DNA of 64,000 nucleotides from Chrysopilus asiliformis. Taxonomy: Eukaryota > Arthropoda > Insecta > Diptera > Rhagionidae. The position numbers and the translations under genes are program-made. The stretch spans positions 79,641,331-79,705,330 of the forward strand of contig OZ035960.1 in the NCBI GenBank assembly GCA_964034945.1. The letters run 5' to 3'. Shown piece after piece: positions 8,985 through 19,720 of the stretch. The notes beneath the pieces were generated by a model. The model was given only the letters and a program-made list of their open reading frames with translations. It was not told the origin of the DNA and did not search any database. Within the stretch, counting starts at the first letter, position 1. Each line of letters opens with the position of its first letter.

Positions 8985-9590
8985 CCTTTTCTGAAGCTGT
9001 CGTTTGCGCAGTTGGCAACCCGATAGCCTCTTTCTCCTCTTTTTGACCCTCGAGGTAGGGGTGGACTTTTTGTCGGAGGGGTCCGTCTCCGTAGACCTAT
9101 TTGGGGAGGGGTCTTTCTCCTTTAAATTTTTAGACTATCTTGGTCCCACGAGTAACGGAGAAAAGATGTCCGCGCCCGCAGAGCTCCTGTACGGGCGTAA
9201 GGCTACTTAAAACAGGAGGTCGCCAGGTATCCTGAGTTCGCATACTAGAGACTAGATAACCCCCTAGCCATTCATTCCTCGGCGTATGCTGTTCCACCTT
9301 GAATTTGGGGTTTTTTGTCAAGGTGTTCTCCTTTAGCGTCGCGTTTTAGCCTAGATAACTAGTTACCGGTGGTCGCCACGAGGAGGCAACGCGTACACTT
9401 GCGAATCGTAACATGGTATATGTTACAACCATCGAGACTCGCTCCCCTGCCCGAAACATGACCGGCACAGAGGTGAGGACTCGATGCTGCTAGACAGGTT
9501 ACGGAGCCAACAACAGTCGGCATATTCCCCCCTGCCGCAGACGCCAGACCACCATATATATAACCTTACCTTTGAGATATCCTTACGGAC
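8985..9590 (-). other. LINE 2 5' UTR region
   Basis: GC-richer sequence between the ORF1 ATG and the first repeat of the intergenic minisatellite type at about 9590. The part nearest ORF1 (8985-9131) is open in the ORF1 frame. I see no separate gene. The 5' terminus of the element is not sharply defined. Confidence 0.4.
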
Positions 9591-9765
9591 TTTTTGACTC
9601 AAGAGTCGAATTCAACGAACCCAAAAATCGCCAGATTAGATATTCTCCGGAAAATTTGAGGAAAAGAATAATCATTTTGTACCAACAGGGCTTTCTGTTA
9701 TCGTAACGAATTTCATAAAATCAAAATAAGATTCAGCGACCCCAAAAACCCTCAGATGAGATTTT
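9590..9765. repeat. Two degenerate units of the 120-bp minisatellite family
   Basis: Contains the hallmarks of the repeat that recurs at 18.4, 19.1, 38.8, 46.6 and 48.4 kb: TCAGCGACCCCAAAAACC, a Gln/Phe-like CCGGAAAATTTGAGG stretch and ATCCTTACGGAC. Only about one and a half to two units are present. Confidence 0.5.
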
Positions 9766-9774
9766 TTCCGAACG

Positions 9775-10025
9775 AAAACGATTTTTGCGAATATCTCAAA
9801 AACGGTACATCTTATCAAAAAAAGTCCAAGAACAAAAGTTATTTAGGATATAATTCTACATAAAACTCCCATACATAAAAAACCGATTGGAATAAATTTT
9901 AAAAAATCTTTTTGGAAAGTTTGACTTCAAAGTGGAATTTTGGTACAACTGTTCGAATTTTGATACGAATATCACCATATGGGTTTTCAATAATTGCCAG
10001 ATTGGCAATTATAGCTTTTGTTGTT
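9775..10025 (-). mobile_element. Repeat family D, partial copy, reverse orientation
   Basis: Matches the family seen intact at 62968-63505. It includes the mirrored AATTGCCAGATTGGCAATT palindrome, the block around AACTCCCATACATAAAA, and the subterminal CACCATATGGGTTTTC, which is the mutated ACCCGTATGGTGA motif. The distal half with the other terminus is missing. Confidence 0.6.
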
Positions 10026-10520
10026 TTTTTTTTTTTGAAAGTTAATAAGAAAAATGTGGAAAATCACAAGTTTACTACCAAGCCCTCTTTCTGGCTGCTA
10101 GGTTTTTCATCTGGACGTTGAGTCTCGGTATTATTTTTTAAACCAATGCGACGCTCTAGAATTGGAGGACCCATTGCACAAGCAAAAAATTAGCATCACC
10201 TTTTTTCATTATATAGGGGCCACGGACATTTTAAAAGCTTTGAGTTGGAATATGGTCTGAAAAAGTTGCACAAATTAGGGCCTGAAAGTGTCATTGGAGT
10301 CTCAACTTTTTTCCTCACCCTAGGGCGTCTTATTGTCTAAATCCGCCTCTGGAAATCTCTCAAAAGAAAAATTGTCTCTAAATTAAATCCAAGGAGAAAT
10401 TGGCAGCTGATATTATCAGGGACTATTGGTTGAAGCTATGTGAACAATTAGTGATTATTCTTCCATACGACAGGACAAAATCATATTTTTCATCGTTCAA
10501 AGTGCTTTATACGCTTATAC

Positions 10521-11390
10521 CGCGGTCACACGTCGCTGTTTTGCCAGCCGCTGGCTGCTGTTGGTTAGTAGCGCTGTCAAGTAGCAACAGCAGCCAGCGT
10601 ACTGAGAGGTCTCACACGATTTATACTTTAGTAGCGCTGGCAAGCAGCAAAACATTTTAATCTGGGAAATTTTTTTAATAATAAACGTGACCCCTGGAAC
10701 CCAATGAACGCAACGCGAACGCAGAAACTGTCACTTACAAGTTGGTTCCATAGAAATCATTTGACGTGAGCACAGTGGACGCAGTGAACGCAACTACAAC
10801 GCAAAAGTTTGCAAACTTTTAACTTTGCCGCAGCAATTCTGCGTTGACAGTTCATAAAGTGAGGTTGAGGAAATGTCGTTCGAGGAAAAATTGATAGCCC
10901 TAGTGCAAATAACAAAGATAAAGACCAACAAAGCAAATTATCGCTTCAAAATTATCCATTTTTGTAATTTTGCCAACTTTATACCACTTTAAATTATGTC
11001 ACTTGCACTACTTCACGAGATGCCATTGGGCTCTGCCGCTGAAATGTTGCGCTACGTGACAGTTCACAGCGTTGGCGTTGCGTTTGCGTTGCGTTCATTG
11101 GGCTCCAGGGGTGACAAACAATTTTAAATAAATAAACGTACAATAACAACTTACAATAAACAAACTTTACCACTTATCAGACTTTTAACAGCTCAGAAAC
11201 CATGTGACAGGGTCACGTGATCCCTAGTAGCGCTGGCAAAGTAGAACGGTCTCTACTTCACTAGCGCTGCTAAAATCATCACGCTGCTACTGGTATTAGC
11301 AACGCACTAGGGTTCACACGGTGCTGCTGAAACGGCTGCTAACAGCCAAACAGCCACTAGCGCTGGTAAAACAGCGTCGTGTGACCGCCG
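10521..11390. mobile_element. MITE J with CGCTGGCA-type internal repeats
   Basis: Imperfect terminal inverted repeats: CGCGGTCACACGTCGCTG at the left and the complement of GGCGGTCACACGACGCTG at the right. The subterminal regions carry many copies of TAGTAGCGCTGGCAA-like motifs in both orientations. There is no coding capacity. A second MITE (10691-11111) sits inside. Target duplication not identified. Confidence 0.6.
10691..11111. mobile_element. MITE K nested in MITE J
   Basis: Terminal inverted repeats of about 32 bp starting CCCCTGGAACCCAATGAACG and ending with its near-complement. Flanked by TGA on both sides, consistent with a 3-bp duplication of Harbinger type. Short internal sequence without a recognisable gene. 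Confidence 0.65.
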
Positions 11391-11393
11391 CAT

Positions 11394-12160
11394 TACTGGC
11401 ATTGTGACCGGTCACAATCTGTTTTAACTATCGATTATGATGTTTACCTTGTGACTTTTTGTGACTGAGCAGCCATTTGGTAATTTTCACAAGAAAAGTA
11501 ACAAAAAATTCACATTATTATAATTTCAGAGTGGTGCGCGTTCGATTATAGAAAAAAAATTCAATGTTTTTGGAAAGCTAAATATTTTCTACAAGAATTT
11601 TCTTTTATCGCAAAAGAGTCTTCTTTGTTTATCAAATGATCAGCAATGGTCTCAGTTGCACTCTGGGAAAACCGCACTATTTAATAGTGCATGGAATAGT
11701 TATTTTTCTTGTTGTTTTTATCTTGTGGCCTGCTTATGAGACGATCACAACTTTGACAATAATTGTGACTTGTCAAAATTATGACTGGACGTTCAGAATA
11801 TCAAAAAGTCACAAGTTGTGATTCACCTCGCTCTTGTGATCGAATTGTGACTAGTGACCAGTTACTGATAGTAGGCATAATACCGCTATCAGTTGATCTT
11901 TTTGAATACAAATCCATCGAGTTTAACGACGATAAACGCAAAAAACAGTATATTTTCAATAAATGGGTCATTATTTTCAAAATCTTCACTTTCACTTTTG
12001 AAAAAAAAACGCATTGTAAATTTTTTTTAGTTTGTTGTAATTTCAGTCATTAGGCCCATTTATCGACGAGATTTTCATTTTTCACAAAACCGAAGTTTTG
12101 CAGTACTAGATGCGGTATTCTGGCACTCAAAATTTTCATTTGATCGGAATCCAAGTTTTA
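11394..12160. other. Intergenic/intronic sequence with TGTGA motifs
   Basis: Starts with the palindrome ATTGTGACCGGTCACAAT. Repeated TTGTGAC/GTCACAA words lie near 11400-11500 and 11750-11870, suggesting a decayed palindromic element of about 480 bp. No coding sequence or RNA gene recognised. Confidence 0.35.
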
Positions 12161-12164
12161 TGGC

Positions 12165-12640
12165 GGATTTAAAAATTAAAAAAAAACTTCCCGGAATTGA
12201 ACCTTCAACTTGTCAACTTAACTCCCTAACCGACCAAATCTCTTTAGTGCTGCAAAATTTCGCATTAGTACTCAATTAGTATTAACCCTCATACTGTCCT
12301 CGGGTCATTTCTGAACCAAATTCGATTTTAATTAAAAGTATCTTCTCAACTACATGAACAATGTTTGTATGGTGTAGGCTCTGTGAACAAATTTCTTTTG
12401 AATACCGAAAACAATAATCTATTTGTTCATATTTTAATCCATTGAAGAGCACTGTAGTCTTCATGGGTCATAAATGGGTCATAATGGGTCATTCTTGACC
12501 CACGAAGACATCATAAGTTATTTTTCTTAAGGACAGTATGAGGGTTAAAGGCGAAAAAAATTCGAAAGGGATTCGAACTCGTTTCCCAAAGCCAAAAAGA
12601 CTGATAGGCGATAAAAACTCGACCGCGTCATTATCGGCGT
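12165..12640 (-). repeat. tRNA-like SINE sequence split by a piggyBac MITE
   Basis: Reading the minus strand, two tRNA B-box-like sequences are present: GAGTTCGAATCCC near 12565 and GGTTCAATTCCGGG near 12190, the second followed by a T-run. Each is preceded by tRNA-like upstream sequence. They lie either side of the TTAA-flanked MITE. I read this as SINE-related sequence interrupted by the MITE, but cannot show a folded tRNA. Confidence 0.4.
12286..12544. mobile_element. piggyBac-type MITE with TTAA target duplication
   Basis: Begins CCCTCATACTGTCCT and ends with the complement AGGACAGTATGAGGG. Flanked exactly by TTAA (12282-12285 and 12545-12548). TTAA duplication with CCC...GGG termini is the signature of piggyBac elements. 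At 259 bp it is non-autonomous. The interior has three GGGTCAT copies near its right end and one near the left. Confidence 0.85.
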
Positions 12641-12649
12641 GCTTGCCAA

Positions 12650-13156
12650 ATTTCTGCTAGCATTGAACAAATACTGATATGCCACTGAATGACGATTTAA
12701 ATTGTAAAGTTTAGTTTAGTACAAAATATTGGAAGTCAGGATACCAAATGAAATTTTCATTTATTTCACTTACCAGATTAAAATAATGAAAACTACAATT
12801 GCCAGGCAATCGTAAAATATCCTATATGGTGTGACTCCAAACTTGCAAATAGATTCAATCTATTATATAAAAGACTTGTATAACTTTTTTCGTACTTTTC
12901 GTGTGTAATGGCAAACCTTCATCCCACGGTCTACGAAAGGGTTAATTTTAAATTGACTCTAATGTGTTTAATATGTGTTTAACACAATGTGTTTAACACA
13001 ATGTGTTTAACACAATGTGTTTAACACAATCCTCGCTTCGCAGATCATCGTTGTCTTCCATGGCATTCGACCTGTTAATAATTTTTTTTGAAGAACCTTT
13101 TTTTACAGTTTTCATTATTTTCGTGTATGAAGATATGTATCTATTATTTTTTTTAG
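12650..13156. other. Intron sequence upstream of ATRX exon, with ATGTGTTTAACACA repeats
   Basis: AT-rich, ending in a polypyrimidine tract and AG acceptor at 13155-13156. Four tandem 14-bp units of ATGTGTTTAACACA, each a near-palindrome, lie at about 12970-13030. No upstream ATRX exon recognised. Confidence 0.5.
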
Positions 13157-13442
13157 CTTGCATGAACCCAACTACAGCGAGAGACCTGTACCGGTGCTTC
13201 CCCAAGACAGTATTCTTGCTTCACTTTTGAGAAACTATCCAAGCATGGTTTTCAAATATCATGAACATGACAGTTTATTAGAAAATAAATTGGACCAAGA
13301 ACTTAGTGAACAAGAAAAAGCAGATGCTTGGTCGGCATACGAGAGAGACTTGCAATACAATTCTTCCCAAACGATGCCCAATAATTTGGGCATATTTCCC
13401 CAGCATAATTCTGCGGGTGTATTTCCTCCAATGGATTTCACG
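13157..13442 (+). CDS. ATRX: ATRX/XNP chromatin remodeller orthologue, exon n-4
   Basis: First of five consecutive 3'-terminal coding exons of a SNF2-family chromatin remodeller. It begins with the last base of a split codon after a polypyrimidine-AG acceptor and ends in phase 0 at a GT donor (13443). The reading matches the conserved region after the helicase C-lobe in animal ATRX: VLPQDSILASLL, the hallmark KYHEHDSLLENK, then LSEQEKADAWSAYE. It is followed across the splice by PPMDF and PLGFGLDALS, which fit the conserved proline/aromatic patch in ATRX. ATRX uses ATP to move nucleosomes and, with DAXX, deposits H3.3 at heterochromatin. The ATPase exons must lie upstream of the window or upstream of this large intron, which is at least 13 kb. 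Confidence 0.85.
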
Positions 13443-13494
13443 GTAGTATTTTTTTATATACTGTAACTTTTTTAAATGCAAAACTATTTAACAG

Positions 13495-15611
13495 GGAAGA
13501 CCATATCCCCTTGGATTTGGCTTAGATGCATTATCCATGATGGCTAATGGATTGAATTCATCAATGATGTCAAATTATAGTAGTAATCCTTTATTTGATA
13601 TGTACATGTACCAGAGTCTTGCATCTAAGGGCATGTCACCAGCTTCAATGATGCCAAATATAAATCAGCAATCTTTATTGAATTTTCATCAACAATATTC
13701 ACCAGATTTAAGGTCTTCCACCTCTAATTCACTAATGAACAGTTTACCGGGTTTTGATACGCTTAGTAATTTATCACCGAATTTAAGTAAATCTAATTAT
13801 CCGTCATCAGCATATCCACCTGTTTCCAATGCATCGTATTTTAGTTCTACGCTAGGTACAACTTCAGACAGTCGATTAATGCTAGATAATCACAACCATG
13901 GTCAACAAAATAAATCTTACCCGTCGACAGTTCATAGTCCAAACGTACAAAATTTTGGTCCCATAGCTTCAACTAGTTATCAAAATAGTTCAAGTATTCT
14001 GACATCGTCGGCAAATAGTACAAGGCCATCGCCAAGCCCGAGTCAAGTAGCCACTCATTTGTATTCGAATACGTTAACAGAAAAAAGTTTGTCACCTCAG
14101 CAAGTTCCTAGCATACCTACAAGTGTGATAATGAAATCTCCTGAATTGGGCAACAGCACCATAACAAAAAGTGTAGTAGCTGCTAAAGATCGAGAGAGTC
14201 CCACACCGCATGTCATTTTGAAAAACCCTGTACATAATAAAACGGCTCAGAATTTAATCGTACCGGATCGAATGTTACCAAAGGGAACTGTTGCTGAACC
14301 AGTAAATACCAAGCAGTTAGCTGCATTGTCTGTAAATCCGACAGGTGCAATTGAAGTTTCACAGTCTCGTACGAGGAGTACAAATATGGGTATATTTTAT
14401 CCAAATACTAATTCGGTTCCATCAACAACAGTACCATCTGCTGTGACTATATCTAAGCCTGTTTCAAGTACAACGTCGTCAAACCTACAAGATGAAAGTT
14501 TATCGGCATTGTCACATTTTCCAAACATTTCTGTGAGATCTGTATCATCATTAAATAATTCTGCTGCTAACACTGACAACTTAAATAGTGCTAACACACA
14601 GAATACATTTACGAAGGGTTTAAAAAAGCCCATAACTATGACCAATTTCTCAAAGAAACCATCAGTTAATGAACAACAACATTCCGTAAATATTCAAAAA
14701 TCAAATAAATCAATGAATTCAAATTTTTTAAAGCCAACTGGTAAAGTAGGCCAAATTTCAAAGCCAAACAGTATGATATCAACAGCAACAAGACTTTTGG
14801 AATCGCCAACATCGAAAAATTTCACATCGACATTACCTGCATTAAATAAAAAAAACAGCGGTTCAATTGTAAATGCGAGTGCTTTGTCAACTGCAATGAA
14901 AAAGGGTGCAATCGAAAAGAATGTGATGTCTGTGGTACCTGGGATAACATATTCAAAAGGAGCCACTAATAATAAAGTACAAAACGTAAATATAACAAAT
15001 TCGGTAATGCCCAAAAATGCATCATCAAAACCTAATCCAGGGGCTGAAGACAGTTTAAAGAAAATTCCTGTGATAAATACTGCATCTGTAGCCCCTTCGT
15101 TATCGATGAATTCTAACAAAAAAATTATAAGCAAATCACCGTTACAAATAAAATCAATAAGTTCGGGAGCAGGTGGCGGATATGGAGCGAAATCAATTCC
15201 AACGTCAACAATAAGTAGTAATAAATTCCCAAATATGCCTTCTGGAATACTCCATATTGGCACTTCTAATTCCCCGTCTATTACATCGAATAGTGCAACT
15301 AGTATGAAAACCCTAACTTCCATTAGTAGCATCAAGAAAACCACAGCAAATAGTCAACTGAACTTAAATAATGTTGCAAATCCAAGACGTGCCACTACAA
15401 AGGTAGCTCCAACTAAAGTGTCGACAAATATAATGGTGTCTAAACCCAATAGTCATACAGCCGGTGGTGAAAATTTAATCAATCAAAGTATACGAACTTT
15501 AGAAAACATGAATAAATCAGCAGCAAACGCCGGCATCACGATTTCATCGAATGTCAACAGAAAAACTCAATTAACATCACCGTCATCCCTCCAGCAAGTT
15601 CTTATGACAAA
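13495..15611 (+). CDS. ATRX: ATRX/XNP orthologue, large Ser/Asn-rich exon
   Basis: Starts directly after the AG at 13493-13494, behind a 52-bp intron, and runs 705 codons plus two bases to a GT donor at 15612. The first residues complete the conserved ATRX patch. The rest is low-complexity, rich in serine, asparagine, threonine and lysine (many SxNS and KPxS runs), with no domain, as expected for a disordered tail. Reading into the intron gives an immediate TAA, which could be mistaken for the gene end. The splice to 15676 restores a continuous frame (AA|G). Vertebrate ATRX tails are much shorter and Gln-rich, so this tail looks lineage-specific. Confidence 0.85.
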
Positions 15612-15675
15612 GTAATATAAATGGTTTAATTTTAATTTTTATTAAGATGACTTTTATTTTTTATTTTAATTGTAG

Positions 15676-15781
15676 GTCATCTATTCCTAACTCAGATATA
15701 TTAGCGATAAAACGTTCGGCGCCAGCAACTGAAACGCAGAGACAAATCAAAAAGATTAAACTTGATGGAAATGTTGATAAG
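15676..15781 (+). CDS. ATRX: ATRX/XNP orthologue, exon n-2
   Basis: 106-bp exon after a 64-bp intron (acceptor TTGTAG, donor GTAAAA). Reads SSIPNSDILAIKRSAPATE then a basic QRQIKKIKLDGNVDK. The KR...KKIK cluster could act as a nuclear localisation signal. It enters in phase 2 and leaves in phase 0, and frame is kept with both neighbours. Confidence 0.8.
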
Positions 15782-16192
15782 GTAAAAATGTGTTACGCAT
15801 AGTATTTTTCAACTTTTATATATATATATATATATATACAGTGAGTCACAAAAGTGATAAAACATATATGTATGTAATTCAGAAAAAAACAAAAAAAAAT
15901 AGGCTTTAAATCAGTTTAATTTGAAATTCTTTAAACTATAAAAGAACATAACAATCCCAAAAATAAAATAAAAACGTAATTTCTTAACTTTGATATCTTT
16001 TCAAAAAATAAATGCACTTAAACGACTAAAAGTCACAATGCGACCTCACAAAAGTCTTGGGACAAAGAGATAAAACTGGGGGATTCCCAGGATGTGTTGA
16101 TACGTATTGTATCACTTAATGGTTTAGTTAATAGGTGCATGTACGTGTCGCGGTATTGTTTTCTTTTTTAAATACTTGTTCCTTAACGAAAT

Positions 16193-17180
16193 ATGACTCG
16201 GGAAAAATATGAAATTCGAAAATTGATTATTTTTCATTATAATGGACATCGCGGAATTACTTAAAATCTGTCGTTCCACAGTGTTTAATGTTATGAAACG
16301 AAAATAGAATCAAAAAAAAGCTCGAATGGGTCATCCCCGAGCAAAAATTATGTATTATAGAAATCATTTTTTTCTAACAATTCAAATTAGTGCAAAACCG
16401 AAGTTCAAAATAATCCCCCATCGTGACGTAAGAGCTGCCGACTAGTTGGCAGTACACACGAGCAGCCGTGGTGATCGCCTATACATGTCGCTGCTTACGT
16501 TCGCCCTTTGTTGAAACTAAGTTTTATTCTCGTTGAATTCTTATGCCGACCGCATGCATATTTGCTGCTTTGGGGGATTATTTTTCTAAGTTTCGAGTTG
16601 TTAGAAAAAAACAGTCTTCTTATAATTTGTTTATGCCCCGAGTCATAGATCAACGTGGTGAACGATTTGTTTTAAGGGAAATTTCAAGGAAAACTTAGTA
16701 CCGACTGTGAAGCATGGAGGAGGTGGAGTTTTGGTTTGCGGTGTATGTCGGCAGCTGACGTTGCTGCCTTGGTTGTTATTGATGAGATATTGAATCAACA
16801 CATTTATTTAAATATACTCAAAACCCATTTAAGGCAAAGTGCGGAAAAATTAGGGCTCCTTAATACTATCAAGTATTATCAGGATAATAACGCTAAACAC
16901 AAAGCACTTGATGTTCGCCTTTGACTACTATATACTTGCCCAAAAGTGATCGAAACGCCGCATCAATCCTCCGACCTTAATCCATTAGCATATCTTTGGG
17001 ATGTCCTCGAGAAAAGAATTAATTAGGAAACACAAAATAACATCAAAAGATACGTTGAAAAAAAATTTAGTTGATGAATGGGCCAACATTCCAACCGACA
17101 TAAGAAATAACTTAGTCAAGTCTATGTCGAAAAGGGTGACTAAAGTCTTGGAGTCAAAAGGAAATCCAACCAAATATTAA
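16193..17180 (+). pseudogene. Tc1-type DD34E transposase, broken
   Basis: Opens with an ATG at 16193 and an N-terminal helix-turn-helix-like stretch (MTREKYEIRKLIIF, then frameshifts). The middle is lost to a family C insertion (about 16340-16660). The C-terminal half is recognisable: HGGGGVLVCGCMSA, the second catalytic Asp in YYQDNNAKHKA, and NPLAYLWDVLEKRI, which carries the catalytic Glu. Several stops and frameshifts follow. The transposase would cut and paste the element at TA sites; this copy cannot. Confidence 0.85.
16340..16660 (+). mobile_element. Repeat family C, near-complete copy nested in the Tc1 relic
   Basis: About 320 bp with ends AAAAATTATGTATTATAGAA and (complement) CATAAACAAATTATAAGAAG. 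Inside each end is an inverted TTTCTAACAA...TTGTTAGAAA pair. The same sequence occurs at 50998-54060 (split by an insertion), with fragments at about 60830-60925, 62535-62560 and 63700-63830. Non-coding, class unknown. Confidence 0.65.
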
Positions 17181-17584
17181 AAATACTAAAATAGGAACAA
17201 TGCCATTGTAATTACTTTTTTAATACCACCTTGTCTAAGACATTTGTGAGGTCGACTTTTAGTCGTTGAAGTGCATCTATTTTTTATTTTTATTTTTTTG
17301 AAATGATATCAAAGTTAAGAAATTACGTTTTTATTCTATTTTTGGAATTGTTATGTTCTTTTATAGTTTAAAGAATTTCAAATTAAACTGATTTTTTAAA
17401 GCCTATTTTTTGGTTTTTTCATTCAGAGTAAGGCGATCAATATGACAAATCATCGAATCGACAGTCGCCTGTGACCTTACGGAGTTGCTACCAAAATTGC
17501 AGTCACCCGTCATATGACAGGCTTTAATTCTAGTATAAGTTAACCGCCTTAAAATTGTTCCAACGGTTAAAAATATAACAAACG

Positions 17585-17935
17585 AAAATTTACAGGTAAG
17601 GGAAAACTTTCCTTGAGGGATAATATACTCAATTGCGCAAAACCCGTCAAAATTTATCTAAGGTTCAGAAGATAGCAGGAGAGCGGTTTAGAAGCAGGGG
17701 GACGGATTGTATTTTAGTGGGCGAAAAATTTCATCGAAGGAAAACCAATCCAATGGCTCAAACCGCGCCAAGATTTCTTCAATTCAACGGTTCAACGGTT
17801 CAGGAGATAGCAAGAGCGTGGTTTTCAGGCAACCGTGAGGGTAGATTTTGGTGGGTGAAAACTTTCCTTGGAGACAATTCACGTAATGGCGCAACTGCGT
17901 CAAAATCGGTTCGATAGGATGGGATGTATAGCCAA
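17585..17935 (+). repeat. About 120-bp minisatellite, about three degenerate units
   Basis: Units share AACTTTCCTTG, CCAATGGCGCAAACCG, TCAAGATTTCTTCAACGGT, GGAGATAGCA and GATTTTGGTGGGCGAAAA. The same unit forms a longer array at 22310-23010 in the next ATRX intron. Non-coding: chance ORFs are broken. Confidence 0.7.
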
Positions 17936-17977
17936 AAATAGAGCGTATATAAAATATAACGATCAAGCTTAAGTTAG

Positions 17978-18327
17978 TGCGTGTTTACATGAGCGATTTT
18001 TAGTCGCTCAATCGCGTAATTATAAAATCGCTTAGTCGCTATTCAGTCGCAGCGATAAAAAATGGCTAGCGACAGTCGCAGGTCTGTCGCGACCGGCATA
18101 GCTTCGTCGTGCAATTTTTGCTTGATGTGTGCATGAGTGGACTGACTGTATATACAGAGCACAAACACGTATTTAAAAGTGATATTTCGAAGCAGCCAAA
18201 CGTGGAATGCAAAAGTAAAATTACGCAAAAAGCTAAGTTCTTCATTTCAACTTCATCTTAAAGTAAAAGTCAAAAAGCTTGCAAAACGCTTACGAGAGCG
18301 ATTTTCTAATCGCTCATATAAACAGCA
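17978..18327. mobile_element. MITE M with GCGATTTTTAGTCGCT termini
   Basis: Left end GTGTTTACATGAGCGATT and right end complement of TGTTTATATGAGCGATT. The interior carries further GCGA/TCGC words (AGCGACAGTCGCAGG). About 350 bp, non-coding. A related terminus starts at about 21786 (CCCCGTTTACACATGCGATT). Confidence 0.6.
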
Positions 18328-18354
18328 TAGCGACGTGACTATCTTTGTCCTCAA

Positions 18355-19720
18355 ATTTTCCGGTAAAAAATTTCAGCGGGGGTTTTTGGGGACGCTGAAT
18401 CTGATTCTGGCATTGGGAAGTCTGTAAGGATAATGGAAGGTCGTGTAAGGATAACGTCCATTATCCATCTCAAATTTTCCGGAAAAAAACTTCTGGGGGT
18501 TTTTGGGGTCGCTAAATCCGATTCTGACATTAAGAAGTCTAAGGATATTTAAAGGACAAGGATATATATTCTTAGTATAAACAAACGTTGCGAAAGACAG
18601 ACGTCTTTTAGTCAGGATTTTTAGTCATACTAATAAAATACAAAATGACTAAAAGTAATATAATTTAAAAATTTTTTAAAATTTTTTTTAGGAAAGAATA
18701 TTTTTTGTGTAGCAATGTGTATCAGAAATAAAAGCGAATAAAAAAATAATATATTTATCTCACTATTTATTTTAAGTTATTTTTTTCTTTTTAGTGCATT
18801 TTTTAAAATAAAAGGTTTTTTAAAAAAAACAATTAATATTTTACAGACAAATTTTCAAAAAGTATTTTTATTTACAAAGTAAAAAAAAAAACACTTTAAA
18901 AAACAAGTTTTATAACCTTATACAGTTTCAAAATGCACTAAAAAGTAAAAAACAAGTAAAGTTTCACAAAAAATGTTTTTATAAATTGCGTGTTGTTGTT
19001 TTGAAAATATAAAGTGTGTGACGTTGCATTTGCTCTTGAATCTGTAATAGCGGTTTCATACTGTGCAACGCAGCACACTTTATATTTTCACAACAACATT
19101 ATCTTTGCAGGACATTTCGTTATCATTGCAGAATTTTAAATATCAGAGTCAGCGGCCCCAAAAACCCCTAAATGAGTTTTTCCCCGGAAAATGTGAGCAA
19201 AACCGATACTCACGTTATCCTTACAGGACATTCCATTATCCTCACAGAATTTTAAATGTCAGAATAGAATTCAGCGACCCCAAAAACCCCCTAATGCCAT
19301 TTTTCCCCGGAAAAAATGGGAAAAGGATATTTGCGTCATCCTTACAGGACTTTCCGCTTCGAGTTTTGAAAATCTAACATCGGATTCGTGATCAGCGATC
19401 CCGAAAACCCCTAATGCCATTTTTCCCCGGGAAAGACGGGAAAAGGATATTTACGTCATCCTTACAGGACCTTCCGTTTTGAATTTTGAAAAATCTAACA
19501 CCGAATTCGTGATCAGCGACTCCGAAAACCTCGGAAAAAGGATATTTGCGTTATTCTTACAGGACATTTCATTATCCTTACAAGGATAGAGTAGTAAAAA
19601 CATTGAACTGTCACCGGAACTACGCAAGGTGACAAAATTTCATCTTCCTAGGTTGCATAGTTTCGGAGATATGAGGTTCCAAAGATTCCAGAGATAGACA
19701 CATAGCCAGCCAGGTCGCGA
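18355..19720. mobile_element. Fold-back element with two hairpins and flanking minisatellite
   Basis: Reading left to right: about two minisatellite units in one orientation (18355-18560), an AT-rich imperfect hairpin (about 18590-18870), and a second hairpin with a truncated right arm (about 18880-19110, loop containing GCGGTTTCATACTGTGCAAC). Then come about four minisatellite units in the opposite orientation (19110-19575) and a unique terminal segment (19575-19720, AGTAGTAAAAACATTGAACT). The mirror-image arrangement recurs at 48290-49370. No gene inside. Confidence 0.65.

Larger units (their letters stand above)
5281..9590 (-). mobile_element. LINE 2 (same group as LINE 1), truncated in ORF2 by LINE 1
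   Basis: Second minus-strand non-LTR element with 5' UTR (about 8985-9590, 5' edge approximate), ORF1 (7779-8984) and ORF2 (5281-7674). Gene order, ORF1 domain and ORF2 motifs parallel LINE 1, but the proteins are clearly diverged. The GC content is higher than in the flanking DNA. ORF2 ends abruptly after the motif WLYTVVIRP at 5281, where LINE 1 begins. The missing RT C-terminus and RNase H would be expected beyond base 1, on the other side of LINE 1. Confidence 0.85.
15839..17427 (+). mobile_element. Tc1-like DNA transposon relic in ATRX intron
   Basis: Left end CAGTGAGTCACAAAAGTG adjoins a TA microsatellite, giving the TA context expected for Tc1/mariner. A long inverted repeat links 15890-16060 with 17220-17427 (for example the complements of AAATTCTTTAAACTATAAAAG). 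The terminal ~60 bp at the right are missing. Contains a broken transposase and a nested repeat of family C. Confidence 0.8.

Noticed and set aside
14694..15344. 216-codon minus-strand frame inside the ATRX exon
   Set aside because: Antisense shadow of low-complexity Ser/Asn coding sequence; no motif or start context.
15612..15615. TAA at the end of the large ATRX exon taken as the gene's stop
   Set aside because: A GT donor at 15612, a 64-bp AT-rich intron and a TTGTAG acceptor restore a frame that runs through three more exons to 24900.
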